From: Mastigamoeba balamuthi | Taxonomy: Eukaryota; Evosea; Mastigamoebida; Mastigamoebidae | Direction: 5' to 3' | DNA length: 43,024 nucleotides | Assembly: GCA_902651635.1 (NCBI GenBank) | Contig: CACRSC010000060.1 | Coordinates: 30,858-73,881 of the forward strand | Shown here: positions 10,383 through 20,375 of the stretch, piece after piece | Layout of the letters: every line of letters starts with the position of its first letter | Position numbering within the stretch: position 1 is the first letter of the stretch | Program-made: the position numbers and the translations under genes | The notes under the pieces: model-generated | What the model was told of the DNA's origin: nothing | Database searches by the model: none | Seen by the model: the letters and a program-made list of their open reading frames with translations, nothing else

Positions 10383-11979
10383 TCAGCTGCTGGCGTCTGC
10401 TGCGTCCTCTGCTGCTGCGGGCGGCGGCGGCTTGGCCAGCGGCTGCGCGAGGGCCTCGCGGACGAGCTCGTCGACGTACTGGTGGTCCGCGCGCTGCTGG
10501 TCGCCGCTCGAGTGTATGATGTAAACTGCGGGCGAGGGCTGTCAGGAGGGGGAGCGGCGCGTGCGCGTGCGAGGGCCGAGGGGGCGGTGGGCACTCTGGA
10601 GGGCGGACGAGAGGCCCTCGGGGAGCCAGTAGCCCAGCAGGTAGAAGAGGAGCTCCGAGGCCTCGACGAGCGCGGCGCCCCAGTAGAAGACGGCCATGCG
10701 CAGCACGCAGCAGGCGCAGAACACGACGGCGCAGCCCGCCAGCTTGCGCGACTCCCTGCCCTTGGTCGTGTCGTGCCACCACGCGTGCCGCTGCTTGTAG
10801 TAGAGCGCGCCCGCGACCACCATCACGAACGCCGTCACCAGCGCGCTGACTGACCACGCGTGGGAGTGGCGTCAATTGAATTGTGGTAGAGACGAGGGGG
10901 GCACGCACTGAGGATGATGGTGGCTGTGGTGGCCACGCCCAGGGGGTTGTCCTCGTCTTGCTAGTGGTGTGAGGGCCAGTGTCAGCGGAGAAGGGAGAGG
11001 AGGGCAGAGGGAGGGGCTGCCACGCAACGTCCGTGAGGCCCCACCAGAGCCCGAAGAGCAGCAGCAGCAGCGCGAAGATGAGCGCGTTGACGCAGACGAG
11101 CGCGACGGCGATGGGCCGCAGCCAGTGCCTGCCCCCCACGTAGTGCTCGAAGAACTGCTCGGCCCTGGGCGCGGTGTGTGCGGTAGGGCAGAGCCGGGAC
11201 AGATGTAAGAAGGGTCAGGGGGATCAGAGGGGTCAGAGAGGGCAGGGGTGGGGGCAAAGGGTCAGAGGGCCAGAGGTATCAGAGCCAGAGGGTCACACGG
11301 TGCATAGAGGAGAAGAGGGAGCAGAGGAGAAGAGAGGGCAGAAGGGGGCAGAGAGGGTCAGAGGGGGTCAGAAGGGGTCAGAAGGGGGCAGAAGGGGGGC
11401 AGAGGGGAGCCCCCACCAGTAGAAGACGACGAGGCTGAAGGTCGTGAGGAAGAAGCAGAAGCCCGCCCTGTTGAGCGCCAGCACCACCAGCACCACGCCG
11501 CCCGCAGGCCGCACCGCCGCGAACCACGCGACCCTCGCTGCCGGCAGCGCATCCGAGCCCGAGCGGAACCGTGCCGGGGGTCCGGTGTGGCCGCGGTGGT
11601 GTCGCGGTGTGGGTGCCCGTGCAGCCCGCAATAAAACAAGGGGGAGATAATGCCGTCAGTGCCGTCAGTGCCGCCAGTGCTGGGGCTGCGGAGCCCCTGG
11701 ACAGCGCACACGAGCAGAGGGCCGCCAGGGACGCGTGGAAGAGGGCGGCCGAGCGCTTGCGGGCGGGGTAGGCGCGGCGGAGGGCAGCGGCCCACGAGGC
11801 CAGGGCGGCGGAGCCCAGCAGGCCGTAGAGCACAGCCCCTGCGCCCCGAGTCAGTTGTGTCCCTCCTCCACCACCAGCTGGGCGCTGCCGAGGGGGGAGT
11901 GCGTGCGGGAGGGGGAGCCCGTGCCGATGACTGCGCTCGTCAGCGTGTGCCAGTCGCTCTCGGACGAGGTCCCGCTCAT
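10383..11979 (-). CDS. THH1/TOM1/TOM3-like seven-helix membrane protein
   Basis: Exons in coding order: 11907-11979, 11710-11838, 11417-11537, 11029-11164, 10909-10960, 10595-10849, 10383-10525; 302 aa. Seven hydrophobic segments: about residues 26-43, 54-66, 71-83, 88-104, 119-138, 156-178 and 199-230. The third-fourth helix region TTFSLVVFYWAEQFFEHYV followed by LRPIAVALVCVNALIF resembles the plant THH1/TOM1/TOM3 domain (LFWAEIYHQ, then LRP and an asparagine-containing helix), a group related to GPR137 and GPCR-like proteins. Likely in an endomembrane or the plasma membrane; signalling role unknown. Intron 1 is GC-AG (gcacgc). Intron 3 (11165-11416) is filled with repeats. The cytoplasmic tail ends in a Pro/Ala-rich stretch. 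Convergent with RPC6 (219 nt gap). Confidence 0.68.
11205..11405. repeat. G-rich imperfect repeat in a THH1-like gene intron
   Basis: Plus strand reads runs of gggtcagaggg, ggggcagaagg and ggagaagag, about 200 nt. On the coding strand this is repeated ctctgacccc, which presents many CTGAC branch-site-like words in one 252-nt intron. Confidence 0.8.
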
Positions 11980-12794
11980 TGCCCGGCTTGTCCGATTTTC
12001 CCGCAATCGAGCAGAAGATCTCGCGGAGATTCAATGGGTCACAATTTGAAGAACTTGGCGCCGTGTCGGAAAGGGACGCCCCCCCCCCCCCCCCTGTCTG
12101 GGTTGCTCTTCTTTGCCCACCTCTGACCCCTCGGGGGCATCTCCACAATGGGCTACTCAAACGCACCGCTGTCCCCGCTGAGACTTACTTGTCCGAGGCC
12201 AGCATGCCGCTCGCTGTTGTGTCACATCGCGTGGGGTCTGTGAGGTTCCCGTGCGGCACATGGGGCACAAGCATCCGGCAGAGCAGCCCTTGCCATAGCC
12301 CTGATGTGACAGCAGGGTAATCTCTTTCCCCAATGGTGGCAAAGCCAGTCTACTCCAGGTCCAGAGGTGCGCTCTGAGCAGCAGGGATAGAGAGACGAAT
12401 GCTGTTCCTTTCTCCACGGCCTCAAGCAGCAAGCCCCACAAGAGCAGGGCATGCTGGCGGTGCAGGTGGCACACGGTTTCGCTGAGCACATGGGAGCGTT
12501 GTATTTGTTACCGAGCCGGTGTACTATGGACAGAGGCATGCATCCCAGGTGTTGTTCCGAGCACCAGGTCCTGAAGACAGAAAGCAGTGAATGCTGGATG
12601 CTGGCAGGTGGCACACGGTATCACTGAGCACATTGGACTGTTGTATTTGTTGCCTGCGCTGGGCCCTCGCAGGAGGGGGTGGGCGGCGGCAGAGCCACCA
12701 CCACAGCAGCAGCAGAGCAGAGCAGCAGAGGGGGAAGCAGGGGGGACGGTGTCTCTCCCCCACAGAGAGCGGCAGAGCGGAGGGCGCCCCTCCT
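11980..12794. other. Intergenic, THH1-like gene to glycyl-tRNA synthetase
   Basis: About 815 nt lying upstream of one minus-strand gene and downstream of another. It holds an uninterrupted C run (about 12078-12094) and a direct repeat (listed separately). No ORF with a recognisable product. Near 12015 is atctcgcggagattc, similar to a word upstream of the ankyrin gene (40688-40702). Confidence 0.5.
12450..12660. repeat. Direct repeat of about 65 bp, 140 bp apart
   Basis: Copy 1 at about 12450-12515 and copy 2 at about 12590-12658 share caggtggcacacggt, a ctgagcacat block and gttgtatttgtt with a few substitutions. Neither lies in a modelled gene. Could be a small duplicated RNA gene or a mobile-element scrap; I cannot tell which. 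Confidence 0.75.
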
Positions 12795-15385
12795 CTAGTC
12801 CGAGGCGACCGTGACCTTGGGGTACTTGGCGACGAGGTCGGCCCAGTTGATGGCGTGGGCCACCAGCTGCAGCACGAGGCCCGCGAGGTCCGCGATGGGC
12901 ACGCGCAGCTGCGTCGTCGAGTCGCGCTCGCGCAGCGTCACCGTCTGGTCCTCGAGCGTCGTGTGGTCCACCGTGATCGCGAACGGGATGCCCAGCTCGT
13001 CCGTGCGCGCGTACCTCTTGCCGATCGACTGCCCCGTGTCGTCGGTCTTGTGCGAGATGTTCACCTTGGTCAGCAGCTCGTCTGCAGGCACCAGAGGGAA
13101 TCTCCAGGCGTGAGAAATATCTTTCCGAGATACCCAAGAAGGGGGGAAAATAAAAAATCAAAACATATCGTCCGTACCGACGCGGGCGACGAAGGGGACG
13201 AAGCGCTCGTCGTTGGTGAGGGGGAAGAGGGAGACCTTGATGGGGGCGATGATGGGGGCGAGGCTGAGGACGCTGCGGTCCTTGTCCTCGGGCCTGGTCC
13301 AGAAGGCGTGCTCGAGGATGCAGTAGATGATGCGCCCGACGCCGAACGAGGGCTCGATGACGTGGGGCATGAAGCTCTCGCCCGTCTCCTTGACCGTCAC
13401 CGTCTCAAACGCCACCATCTCGCGCGTCACCGCAAACTCGCGCCCGCCCGCCTTGACGGCCGCGCTGGGGGCCGCGGCGAGGGCGTCGCGGAGGGCCGCC
13501 ACGCCGGCAGCGTCGAGCTGCGCGAGGTGCTCGAGCAGGGGCTGGCCCTCCTTGCGGAAGGTCTTGCCGACGGCCTGCTTGTTGACCTTGGCGACGAGGC
13601 GCTCGACGGTGCGCGTGCCGTCCTTGAAGGCCTCGTGGACGGCCATGCTCTGGGCGCTGCACGTCGTGTGGCGCTGCAGGTCAAAGCACGTGCGGTCCGC
13701 GTGGCCCACGACCTCGATCCACCCGTAGCTCGTCCGTATCTCCGCGTCCCAGCAGTCGGCCGCGTAGTGCGCCATCTCCGAGCGCAGGTGCTGCCGGAAG
13801 CGCAGGTGGTCGTCGGGGATGCCCGCCGCCTGCAGGAACAGGTACGTGCGCCCGATAAAGTACCCCAGCGCCTCGTTGCCGATCCGCCCCGCGGCCACCG
13901 CCTCCCCGATCGTCATCCGCACCAGCTCGCTCGAGCCCGCCATCTGCACGCCCTCGGGCAGCAGCCCCGGGCGCAGCGCCGCCACCGTCGCAAACGACCC
14001 GTGCGTCTTGCGCGTCGGCGCCACAAAGTACTCGATCTCCGCCAGCGGGAACTCGCGCACGCGCAGCAGCCCCGACCGCGGCGCTATCTCGTTCCGGAAC
14101 GCCGTCCCGATCTGCGCCGCCGCAAACGGCAGCCGCCCGCCGTTGAACTCGAGCAGCTTCTTGAAGTTGACGAAGATGCCCTGCGCCGTCTCGGGCCTCA
14201 GGAACCTGCGTGGTGGGGAAAATATCGCGAATATCTCAGAAAAATCTCCCCCACACGGAAAATATCTTCGGGGGAGAGAAATTTATCTCTCTGACGTACC
14301 CGCGGAGGTCGCCGGCGGGGCCGATGGAGGTCTCGAACATGAGGTTGAAGGGCTTGGGGAGCGTGAGGTCGTTGCCCGTGTCGGGGGCCTTGGCGCCCCA
14401 GTACTGGAGGGCCTGCGTGAGCTCGTGCTTGCCCTCGGGCTTGTCCTCCTCCTTGAGGTCGTCGACACGCGCCAGGGCGACCTCGATCTCCTTCCGCCTG
14501 GCCTCGGTCAGGTCCTTGGCCTCGAGCAGCTTGCCCAGGTGGCCTGCAGCCCGGCATTAGTCGCAGCACGAGATATTTGTTTTTATTCCGACGTGGAAAA
14601 TATCTCTGGGAAGATCTCTCTGCTCTCTCTGTGGGGGGCGGGCGGTTGTTGGGGGATGGGGGGCGCACCCTTGAGCACGTGGTCGGCACGGTAGCACGTC
14701 TTGGTCTTCTCGTCGCGGACCATGAAGTCCGAGAACTTGTCGACGTGGCCAGAGGCCCTGCGGGAGGCGCGGCAGACAACCAAACGTGAGTTGACACGCA
14801 GGGGAAAAACAACGACACAGAGACAAGAGAGCCCAAGTCAACTCAACTCAACTCAGCCCCACTGGGCACGGGCCATCTCAGCCCAGTGCCCCCCAAAGCT
14901 CAAGTCAATTGAGTCGTGACACCCCCCGGCCCGTGCGCACTTGAGGACGGGCTCCGGGGTGAGGTTGGTGCAGTCGACCTCGAGCATGCCGTCGTTGAGC
15001 ACAAAGTGGTTGCGCCAGAGCTGCAGCAGGTTCGCCTTGACCGCGCACCCCGGGGGCCCGAAGTCGTAGAGGCCCGCCACGCCTGCGCCACATACGCCAC
15101 GTCACATGTCTCAGCCCAGAAAAGGGTCACCAAGAGCACGGAGAGAGCACACGATAGGAAGGGCAGAGGGTGCAGGGGAGAGGAGATAGATATTTCAACA
15201 AAAGATCGAGCGGGACGAGACAGCGGGGGCAGCGAGCGATGCGACAGCGGACCTCCGTAGATGCTGAACGCCGCAGAGTAGAAGAAGCGGCGCTTCAGGA
15301 GGTCCTCGAACGCAGAGCGGTCGAGGCCGAGCTTGTCGCCGACGGCGGGGGGCCTGACCCTCGCCTCACGAGACATTTCCGCCAT
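12795..15385 (-). CDS. GARS: Glycyl-tRNA synthetase, eukaryotic/archaeal dimeric type
   Basis: Charges tRNA-Gly with glycine using ATP. Exons in coding order: 15253-15385, 14941-15082, 14669-14757, 14300-14543, 13178-14205, 12795-13081; 640 aa. Class II core: [15 protein letters not shown] near residue 45, [11 protein letters not shown] near 205, motif 2 [17 protein letters not shown] near 234-250, motif 3 with SFGVGRIIY near 490, and the anticodon-binding domain with SHKTDD and [10 protein letters not shown] near 560-575. It lacks the N-terminal WHEP domain of animal enzymes and shows no mitochondrial targeting peptide. Introns 94-183 nt; those at 13082, 14206 and 14544 contain the AAATATC word. 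Divergent from PDAP1 with 346 nt between starts. Confidence 0.96.
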
Positions 15386-15731
15386 GTGGGGGGCTTCTCT
15401 GTTGCCGAGCGCCTCTACAGAAAAAAAAGAGTCGCCTTAATGACGTGGCCCCCGAGAGATCAGCCCAAAATATCTTGATCTTGGGGTCGACGCCTATTCA
15501 ACTGCGGTGCGGCTCGTGGCTTGTGTGGATTTGACACGTGATCCTGATTGGCGCCCCGCAATTGTGTTCGAAATCTCTTGAGCAGTTGAAAAGCTGCCGA
15601 ATGTGGGGGGTGCCACATCCATCCGGGAGGAGGTTCCTAATGTGAGATCTGCGGATTCCATCAGGGGGGGAATCGAGATATTTCGTGCTGTGATGACGCC
15701 AGAAGTGTAGCTTTTGTCTCTGTCAGGAGCC
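15386..15731. promoter_or_regulatory. Divergent promoter region, GlyRS and PDAP1
   Basis: The 346-nt gap holds aaaatatctt (15467-15476, about 82 nt from the GlyRS ATG) and agatatttc (15676-15684, about 50 nt from the PDAP1 ATG), plus CAATTG at 15559. Each gene thus has its own copy of the motif at similar spacing. Confidence 0.45.
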
Positions 15732-16468
15732 ATGTCCGAGTCCAAGCGCTCGCTCACCAAGAAGCGCACCGCCAAGGGCCGCGAGCGCGTGTTCTCCGAC
15801 GACCCCGAGCCCCGCCCCGAGGTCCGTCGCGCCGCCCCGACTCGCATCCCGCGCGCTCTGCGGACCTGACGAACACACCGAAATCGCCATTTTAATCGGG
15901 AAAACGGCAACGGCAACAACACCGCGCAGGCGGCGGAGGAGAGCAGCTCGGACGATGAGAGCTCGTCGGACGAGGAGGTGCAGGCCAAGGCCAAGCCCAA
16001 GGGCACGACGCCCATCATCAGCGCGGACAACCCCAACCGCGGCAAGATCCCCGGCCAGTCGACCGAGCTCAACCGCAAGGAGCGGTGCGCAGAGCAGCAG
16101 CCACCCCAGCTCCCCTCCTCTCTGCACCAGCACCAGCACCAGCCCCTGCATCAGCAGGCAGCAGCAGCACTGCCTCCAGCACAGCACCCTTGGACACCTT
16201 GCAGCCAAGGAGCAGGGCAGGTGATGCTGACAGAAGGCTATGTGTCAGGGAGGCGATGGACAAGGAGAGGGCGAGGGCGGCCTACGTGGCCAAGACGCTC
16301 GCCGGCAAGACGGAGGAGGCGAGGAAGGACCTCGACAGGCTGGCGCGGATCCGCAAGGAGCGCGAGGAGGCCGCCAAGAGGCGCGAGCAGGAGAAGGCCG
16401 AGAAGGAGGCCGCACGCCAGGCTGCGCTGGGCACCCGCGGCAAGAACCAGGCGCCCCCTCCCAAGTGA
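15732..16468 (+). CDS. PDAP1: PDAP1/HASPP28 family phosphoprotein
   Basis: Exons 15732-15821, 15930-16084, 16249-16468; 154 aa against about 180 in animals. Acidic Ser-rich segment (residues about 31-45), then PNRGKIPGQSTELNRKER, and the diagnostic basic coiled region near residues 85-150: AYVAKTLAGKTEEARKDL followed by ARIRKEREEAAKRREQEK. Members are small, heat-stable, highly charged proteins of uncertain role (casein kinase substrate; linked to RNA and stress responses in animals). The second intron (164 nt) is open in the coding frame, so a retained form would be translatable; the family alignment argues against it. Confidence 0.88.
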
Positions 16469-16698
16469 TTGCGCTCGCAGCACCCTCGAACCCCTGCCCC
16501 CAGACCAACCGACCCACCACAACAAGAAACAGAATTTTCCCGCAATATTATGCGCCACTTACAATCAATCACCCGCTCCGTCATCAACTGATTTCTGAAG
16601 TATCCTCCAGGCCAAAAACTGTTATTTCACTGCCATGTTGTGGCCCACGGACACAATTGTTCGGATTTATTTCTTATTTGCACCCGGGAATGGGGTTT

Positions 16699-17361
16699 TC
16701 AAGGGGAGTGGCCGTGCTTCTGCCAGAACTCGTCAGCGAGGATGGCCATGCAGAGGTTGTCAAACCAGCGGCCGTCCTTCCAGCGCGCCTGCCTGCTCCT
16801 GCCCTCGAGCGTGAAGCCCACCTTCTCGTAGCACCTCACGGCCGCCGCGTTCCTCTCGACCACGTTGAGCGACACGCGGTGCAGCCCCAGGTCGTCAAAC
16901 GCATGCCGCAGCATGCACACAATGGCGTCGTGGCCCAGCCCCTTGCCCCTGCGCTCCTTGTCCCCAATGAAGACCCCCAGCTGCACACACATCAAGTCGC
17001 ATCAGACACAGAGAGTATAATCAAACTCAATTGCTTGAGAGTAATTGATACTGTGAAGAGAGGGCTTGCGTGCCACTGCGTTCCTGTGGAGCCAGTCGAT
17101 CGACATAAGGCCCACGTTGCCCACGAGGGCCCAGCCAGAGGGCGAGGCCTGGTCGCGGGCGTCGACGGCGTAGGCGATCTCCGTGTGGCTGGGGTGGGCG
17201 CTGTTGCAGTGCGACGCCACAAAGGCCTCCTCCGACGCCATCGACATGGGCGACGCCAGGTCCAGGTTGCGCACCGTCTCCCTCTCGTTGAGCCACGCGT
17301 GGAAGAGCACCGCGTCCGACTTCTCCAGCGCCCGCAGTCGCACCTGCCCGCAGTGTAGCAT
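16699..17361 (-). CDS. GNAT-family N-acetyltransferase (RimJ/RimL type)
   Basis: Exons 17077-17361 and 16699-16980; 188 aa. Residues 3-40 have the VRLRALEKSDA-like start and NLDLASPMS of this subfamily. Acetyl-CoA site motif RRGKGLG at about 105-111, then the typical helix-strand HAFDDLGLHRVSLNV, and NAAAVRCYEKVGFTLEG, the motif B loop. The C-terminal WFDNLCMAIL is also usual. Transfers acetyl from acetyl-CoA to an amine; the substrate (protein N terminus, polyamine or small molecule) cannot be read from sequence. Start is the first ATG in frame. Divergent from POP5 with 122 nt between starts. Confidence 0.9.
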
Positions 17362-17419
17362 CGCCGAGCGTCTTGTCTCTTTCTATCAACTGACCGTGTC
17401 TTCTATCTACACGTCAGGG

Positions 17420-17464
17420 GAAATATCAGATGTGTTGAATCAGATTTCGAGGGAAGTATCTTCA
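17420..17464. promoter_or_regulatory. AAATATC motif between GNAT and POP5
   Basis: gaaatatca at 17420-17428 and agtatctt at about 17456-17463 in a 122-nt divergent gap. The first is 59 nt from the GNAT start and 56 nt from the POP5 start, so one element could serve both. Confidence 0.4.
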
Positions 17465-17483
17465 GAATCTGTCGTGTGTTCTG

Positions 17484-18426
17484 ATGGTGCGCGTCAAGAA
17501 CAGGTACGCGCTGGCGCGGGTCGTGTGGGACGCGGCGCCCGGCGGCTCGCACGAGCGCCTGGGCGTGGACGCGCTGCGCCTCGCCGTGTTCCAGGCGCTG
17601 GACGAGAACTACGGCCCCCTTGGCCGGGGGCGCATCCTCCAGGCCTTCTCCATCAAAGTGCGCTCCTCCACCACCACCAGCACCAGGGCACACACCCACA
17701 GAAGCCCCCATCAAGTGCCACGCATGCGCGCACAACACGTCAGGAAGAGGGGGTGGCGTCTGACGCTGCGCTGCCGCATCAGCAGCCCAGCGCTCACACT
17801 CAGGGGGGAACACACGGCAAAAGTCGCATCAGCTGCCGCGGCACATCGCGCACACTGATGCTGCGCTGCCGCATCAGCAGCCCAGCGCTCAGACAGCAGC
17901 GCACACTCAGGGGGGCACACGGCAAAAGTCGCATCAGCTGCCGCGGCACATCGCGCACACTGATGCTGCGCTGTCGCATCAGCTGCCGCGGCACACAATA
18001 CAGTGGGGGGCGATGCCTGATGCTGTGCTGTCGTATCAGAAGCAGCGCACGTCCAGCACCCAGGGACAAACGTCGCATCAGCTGCCGCAGCACACAACAC
18101 AGAGGGGGGCGACGCCTTGGCCTGACGCGTGACGCGTGGCGCTGTCGCAACAGTACTTCAGCGCGCAGACGGGGGTGTTCGTGATCCGGTCGCCGCGGGC
18201 GTTTGAGGGGACGCTGCTGAGCGCCCTGGTCTTTGTGCGCGCCGTGGGGGGCACGGCGGCCACGGTCCGCGTGCTGCACCGCGGGGGCACCGTCAAGTCC
18301 TGCGTCGACGCCGGCCTCGCCCACGACCGCGCCCTCCTCGCCAGGTTCGCCGCAGAGCACGCCGTCGCCTCGCCCCTCCTCGGCCCCCTCGCTCCCGCCG
18401 TCGTCCCTCTGCCGGACGTCATGTGA
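17484..18426 (+). CDS. POP5: POP5, subunit of RNase P and RNase MRP
   Basis: Protein subunit of the nuclear RNase P/MRP ribonucleoproteins that process tRNA 5' ends and pre-rRNA. Exons 17484-17657 and 18154-18426; 148 aa, in the usual range. The first exon has the family start VRVKNRYALARV and the helix LGVDALRLAVFQALDENYG. The second has YFSAQTGVFVIRSPR, the alpha-beta core LSALVFVRAV, and VRVLHRGGTVKSC, the conserved Pop5 end. The single intron (17658-18153, 496 nt) sits exactly between the helix and the tyrosine of YF, and is packed with repeats. Confidence 0.93.
17761..18105 (+). repeat. Tandem hairpin-forming repeats inside the POP5 intron
   Basis: Four units start at 17761, 17856, 17961 and 18018. 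Each opens with TGAYGC, a short spacer and GCATCA (GTATCA in the last), an inverted repeat of 6 bp able to form a stem-loop. GTCGCATCAGCTGCCGCGGC recurs at about 17824, 17927, 17974 and, less exactly, 18069. Units 1 and 2 are near-identical over about 90 nt. Expansion by tandem duplication is evident. Confidence 0.85.
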
Positions 18427-19304
18427 CGTCACTTCGGAACTCTCTCCGCGGGTTCTATCTGAAATGCAAAAAAGTCGCATTTGAAATTGAAAAAGAGTCT
18501 CGGAGAATAAAGGGCTGAAAAAAGAGAAAAATATATGAGCAAAGGGGAAAATATAGAATGAAACCAGGATTTAATCACTGGCCATGTAAGAAAACTAAAG
18601 AAAATTAACATGAAAACTCTCAGAAAAAGAAGAATGTATCAAATAAGACCAGAACAGATTTTTTGCCAATTGTCTCCACACTCATGTCTGTGTTCTCCCT
18701 GTGATCAGTGGCACAAAATGCTTAACTGTGAGGTTCTTGGCAATTAACATGGCAATGCTCTGTTTCATCATAGTGAATTCAGATTTTCATTGAGTTCCTT
18801 CAAGGAAAGAGCCCCTTACACTTAGAACTTTGAAGTGGCTTTGTGAGAAATTAAAAAGATTCACAAAGAGAACAGTTGAGTCTGACTGAAATGCCAGCTG
18901 CATTTCACATACACCCTGAGATCACTGTTGGCCCATGCTATCTCAATGATTGGAACATTCAACTGGCCAGGAAGGACCTAAAGCTTCTTGACCTCCAGTT
19001 TGGACAGGCACATCACTTGGTGAATGCAGACTTCCTTGCCTTTGGGGGTTCTTATGCTTCATATTCTGCTCCTATGCATGATGCTGGAGAGTGACCTGAA
19101 CTTCAGCTTGTTCTTCTTCAATACAGCCCTGTAAAAAGTTATCTTCTGCTCCTTGCTTGATTGATAAACTGATCATGATCTCAATGGTATTATTCTCTGT
19201 CTCAGATGCTTCATTAAGAGCAGGGCTGGGCTTGGACATCTTGATCTTGATAACCTTCTTAATTGGCACAGGACACCATGGGTAGGACCATGACTGAGAG
19301 CACT

Positions 19305-19844
19305 TCAGGACGCAAGATGTTCAATCTCAACCCCAGTGACTGTGCCCTGTACCCATGAGTGGTATGCAGTCCCATACATAATTGAGCAGCTCAGCCTCTT
19401 CAGCTCTGTGCAAAATGACTTCCTATACTCAGAGCCATTGTCAGTGTGCTTAACAAACTTCTCTGGCCCATGTCCCCAGATTGTTGTGTGCACAACAAAC
19501 TCCTGGATGATGTTCTTCTCTGCATTGTTCCATACTGTCTTCGACTGGCCACTTATCACGTAGTATGCCCATGCAAACTTGGTGAACCTGTCAACCATGA
19601 ACAGGTACCACGAGCTGCTCGTCCCATTGCATGCCTCACTGGGAATGAATGACTCATCAAGCAGGAGATGTAAGTGCAGGTACCATGTCGTGTTGATGAT
19701 GCTCGACCTGTGGGACATCACGGACAAGACAAGGGCTTGTGCAGCTGGTGGTTTGCCAGGTGCCGAGATATGCTGTGATGTCAGGCTGTAAGATAGCATG
19801 CACAGTTCCCAGGCCAGGTGCCTTGAGTCCACTGTCTCAGACAT
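19305..19844 (-). pseudogene. Retroelement integrase core (rve), copia-like, degenerate
   Basis: A 179-codon frame with the landmarks of a retrotransposon integrase: SSWYLFMVDRFTKFAWAYYV, the usual VDxxTRxxW segment, then TDNGSEY with the second catalytic aspartate, and a C-terminal QGTVTGVE where active enzymes have NGVxER or QGSVER. At that place the catalytic glutamate is replaced by threonine, and no reverse transcriptase or gag frame follows on either side. DDE chemistry is therefore probably lost. Order and spacing favour Ty1/copia over Gypsy, but a GIN/KRBA2-type source is possible. No LTRs found. Confidence 0.65.
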
Positions 19845-20099
19845 TCATTGAAATACTGTTCAGGAATTGTTTCTTGAGTTGGAAGCATGTCTTGGTAAGG
19901 CCCCAGGGCAGGGCTCCCCTTAAAAGGTGTTTTTGGTGCCCTGACCATGTGTAGGTGGGGGTGTGTCCCGTTAAAGAGTGGGATTCGGGGTGTGTGGGCC
20001 CTGGGTGAGGCACAGTGGGTGTCTGAAATTGGTTGGCATTTTCTGTGTATGTGTAATAGTGAGTGTGTGTTTCTCTAAGAATTCTGAACACCTTCTCCT

Positions 20100-20375
20100 G
20101 CCCTGCCACGTGGCTTCACCCCCTCCTGCCCTAAAACACGCATGTGCACCTCCAGCTTCCCAGAGAAAAGTGGTCAACCCCTCTTTTAATGGGTGTCCTT
20201 CTATGGAGACACAGCCTTACTTTCCTTCAAAACATGCATAACATACTGTGACTTCCCGAGCACTCAAAAAACACCTTATAATGAGTGCCCTGTCATGCAG
20301 GCACAGCCTCACTTCACCCTGAAACATGCACAATACATTGTGGCTTCCAAAGCACCTCTGAGCAGTGTTTTAAGG
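20100..20375. repeat. Degenerate tandem repeat of about 93 bp, two to three copies
   Basis: Copies at about 20187-20280 and 20280-20373 share aatgRgtg, ggcacagcc, cttca-cctgaaacatgca and a ttcc-gagcac block; a weaker third copy lies at about 20107-20180. Diverged, inside the AT-rich island. Confidence 0.65.

Noticed and set aside
10229-10594. Alternative reading of the last THH1-like exon (Arg/Ser-rich frame)
   Set aside because: Donor gtgccc at 10594 joins the membrane exon in phase to IYIIHSSGDQQ, which is protein-like; the other frames are Arg/Pro-rich noise.
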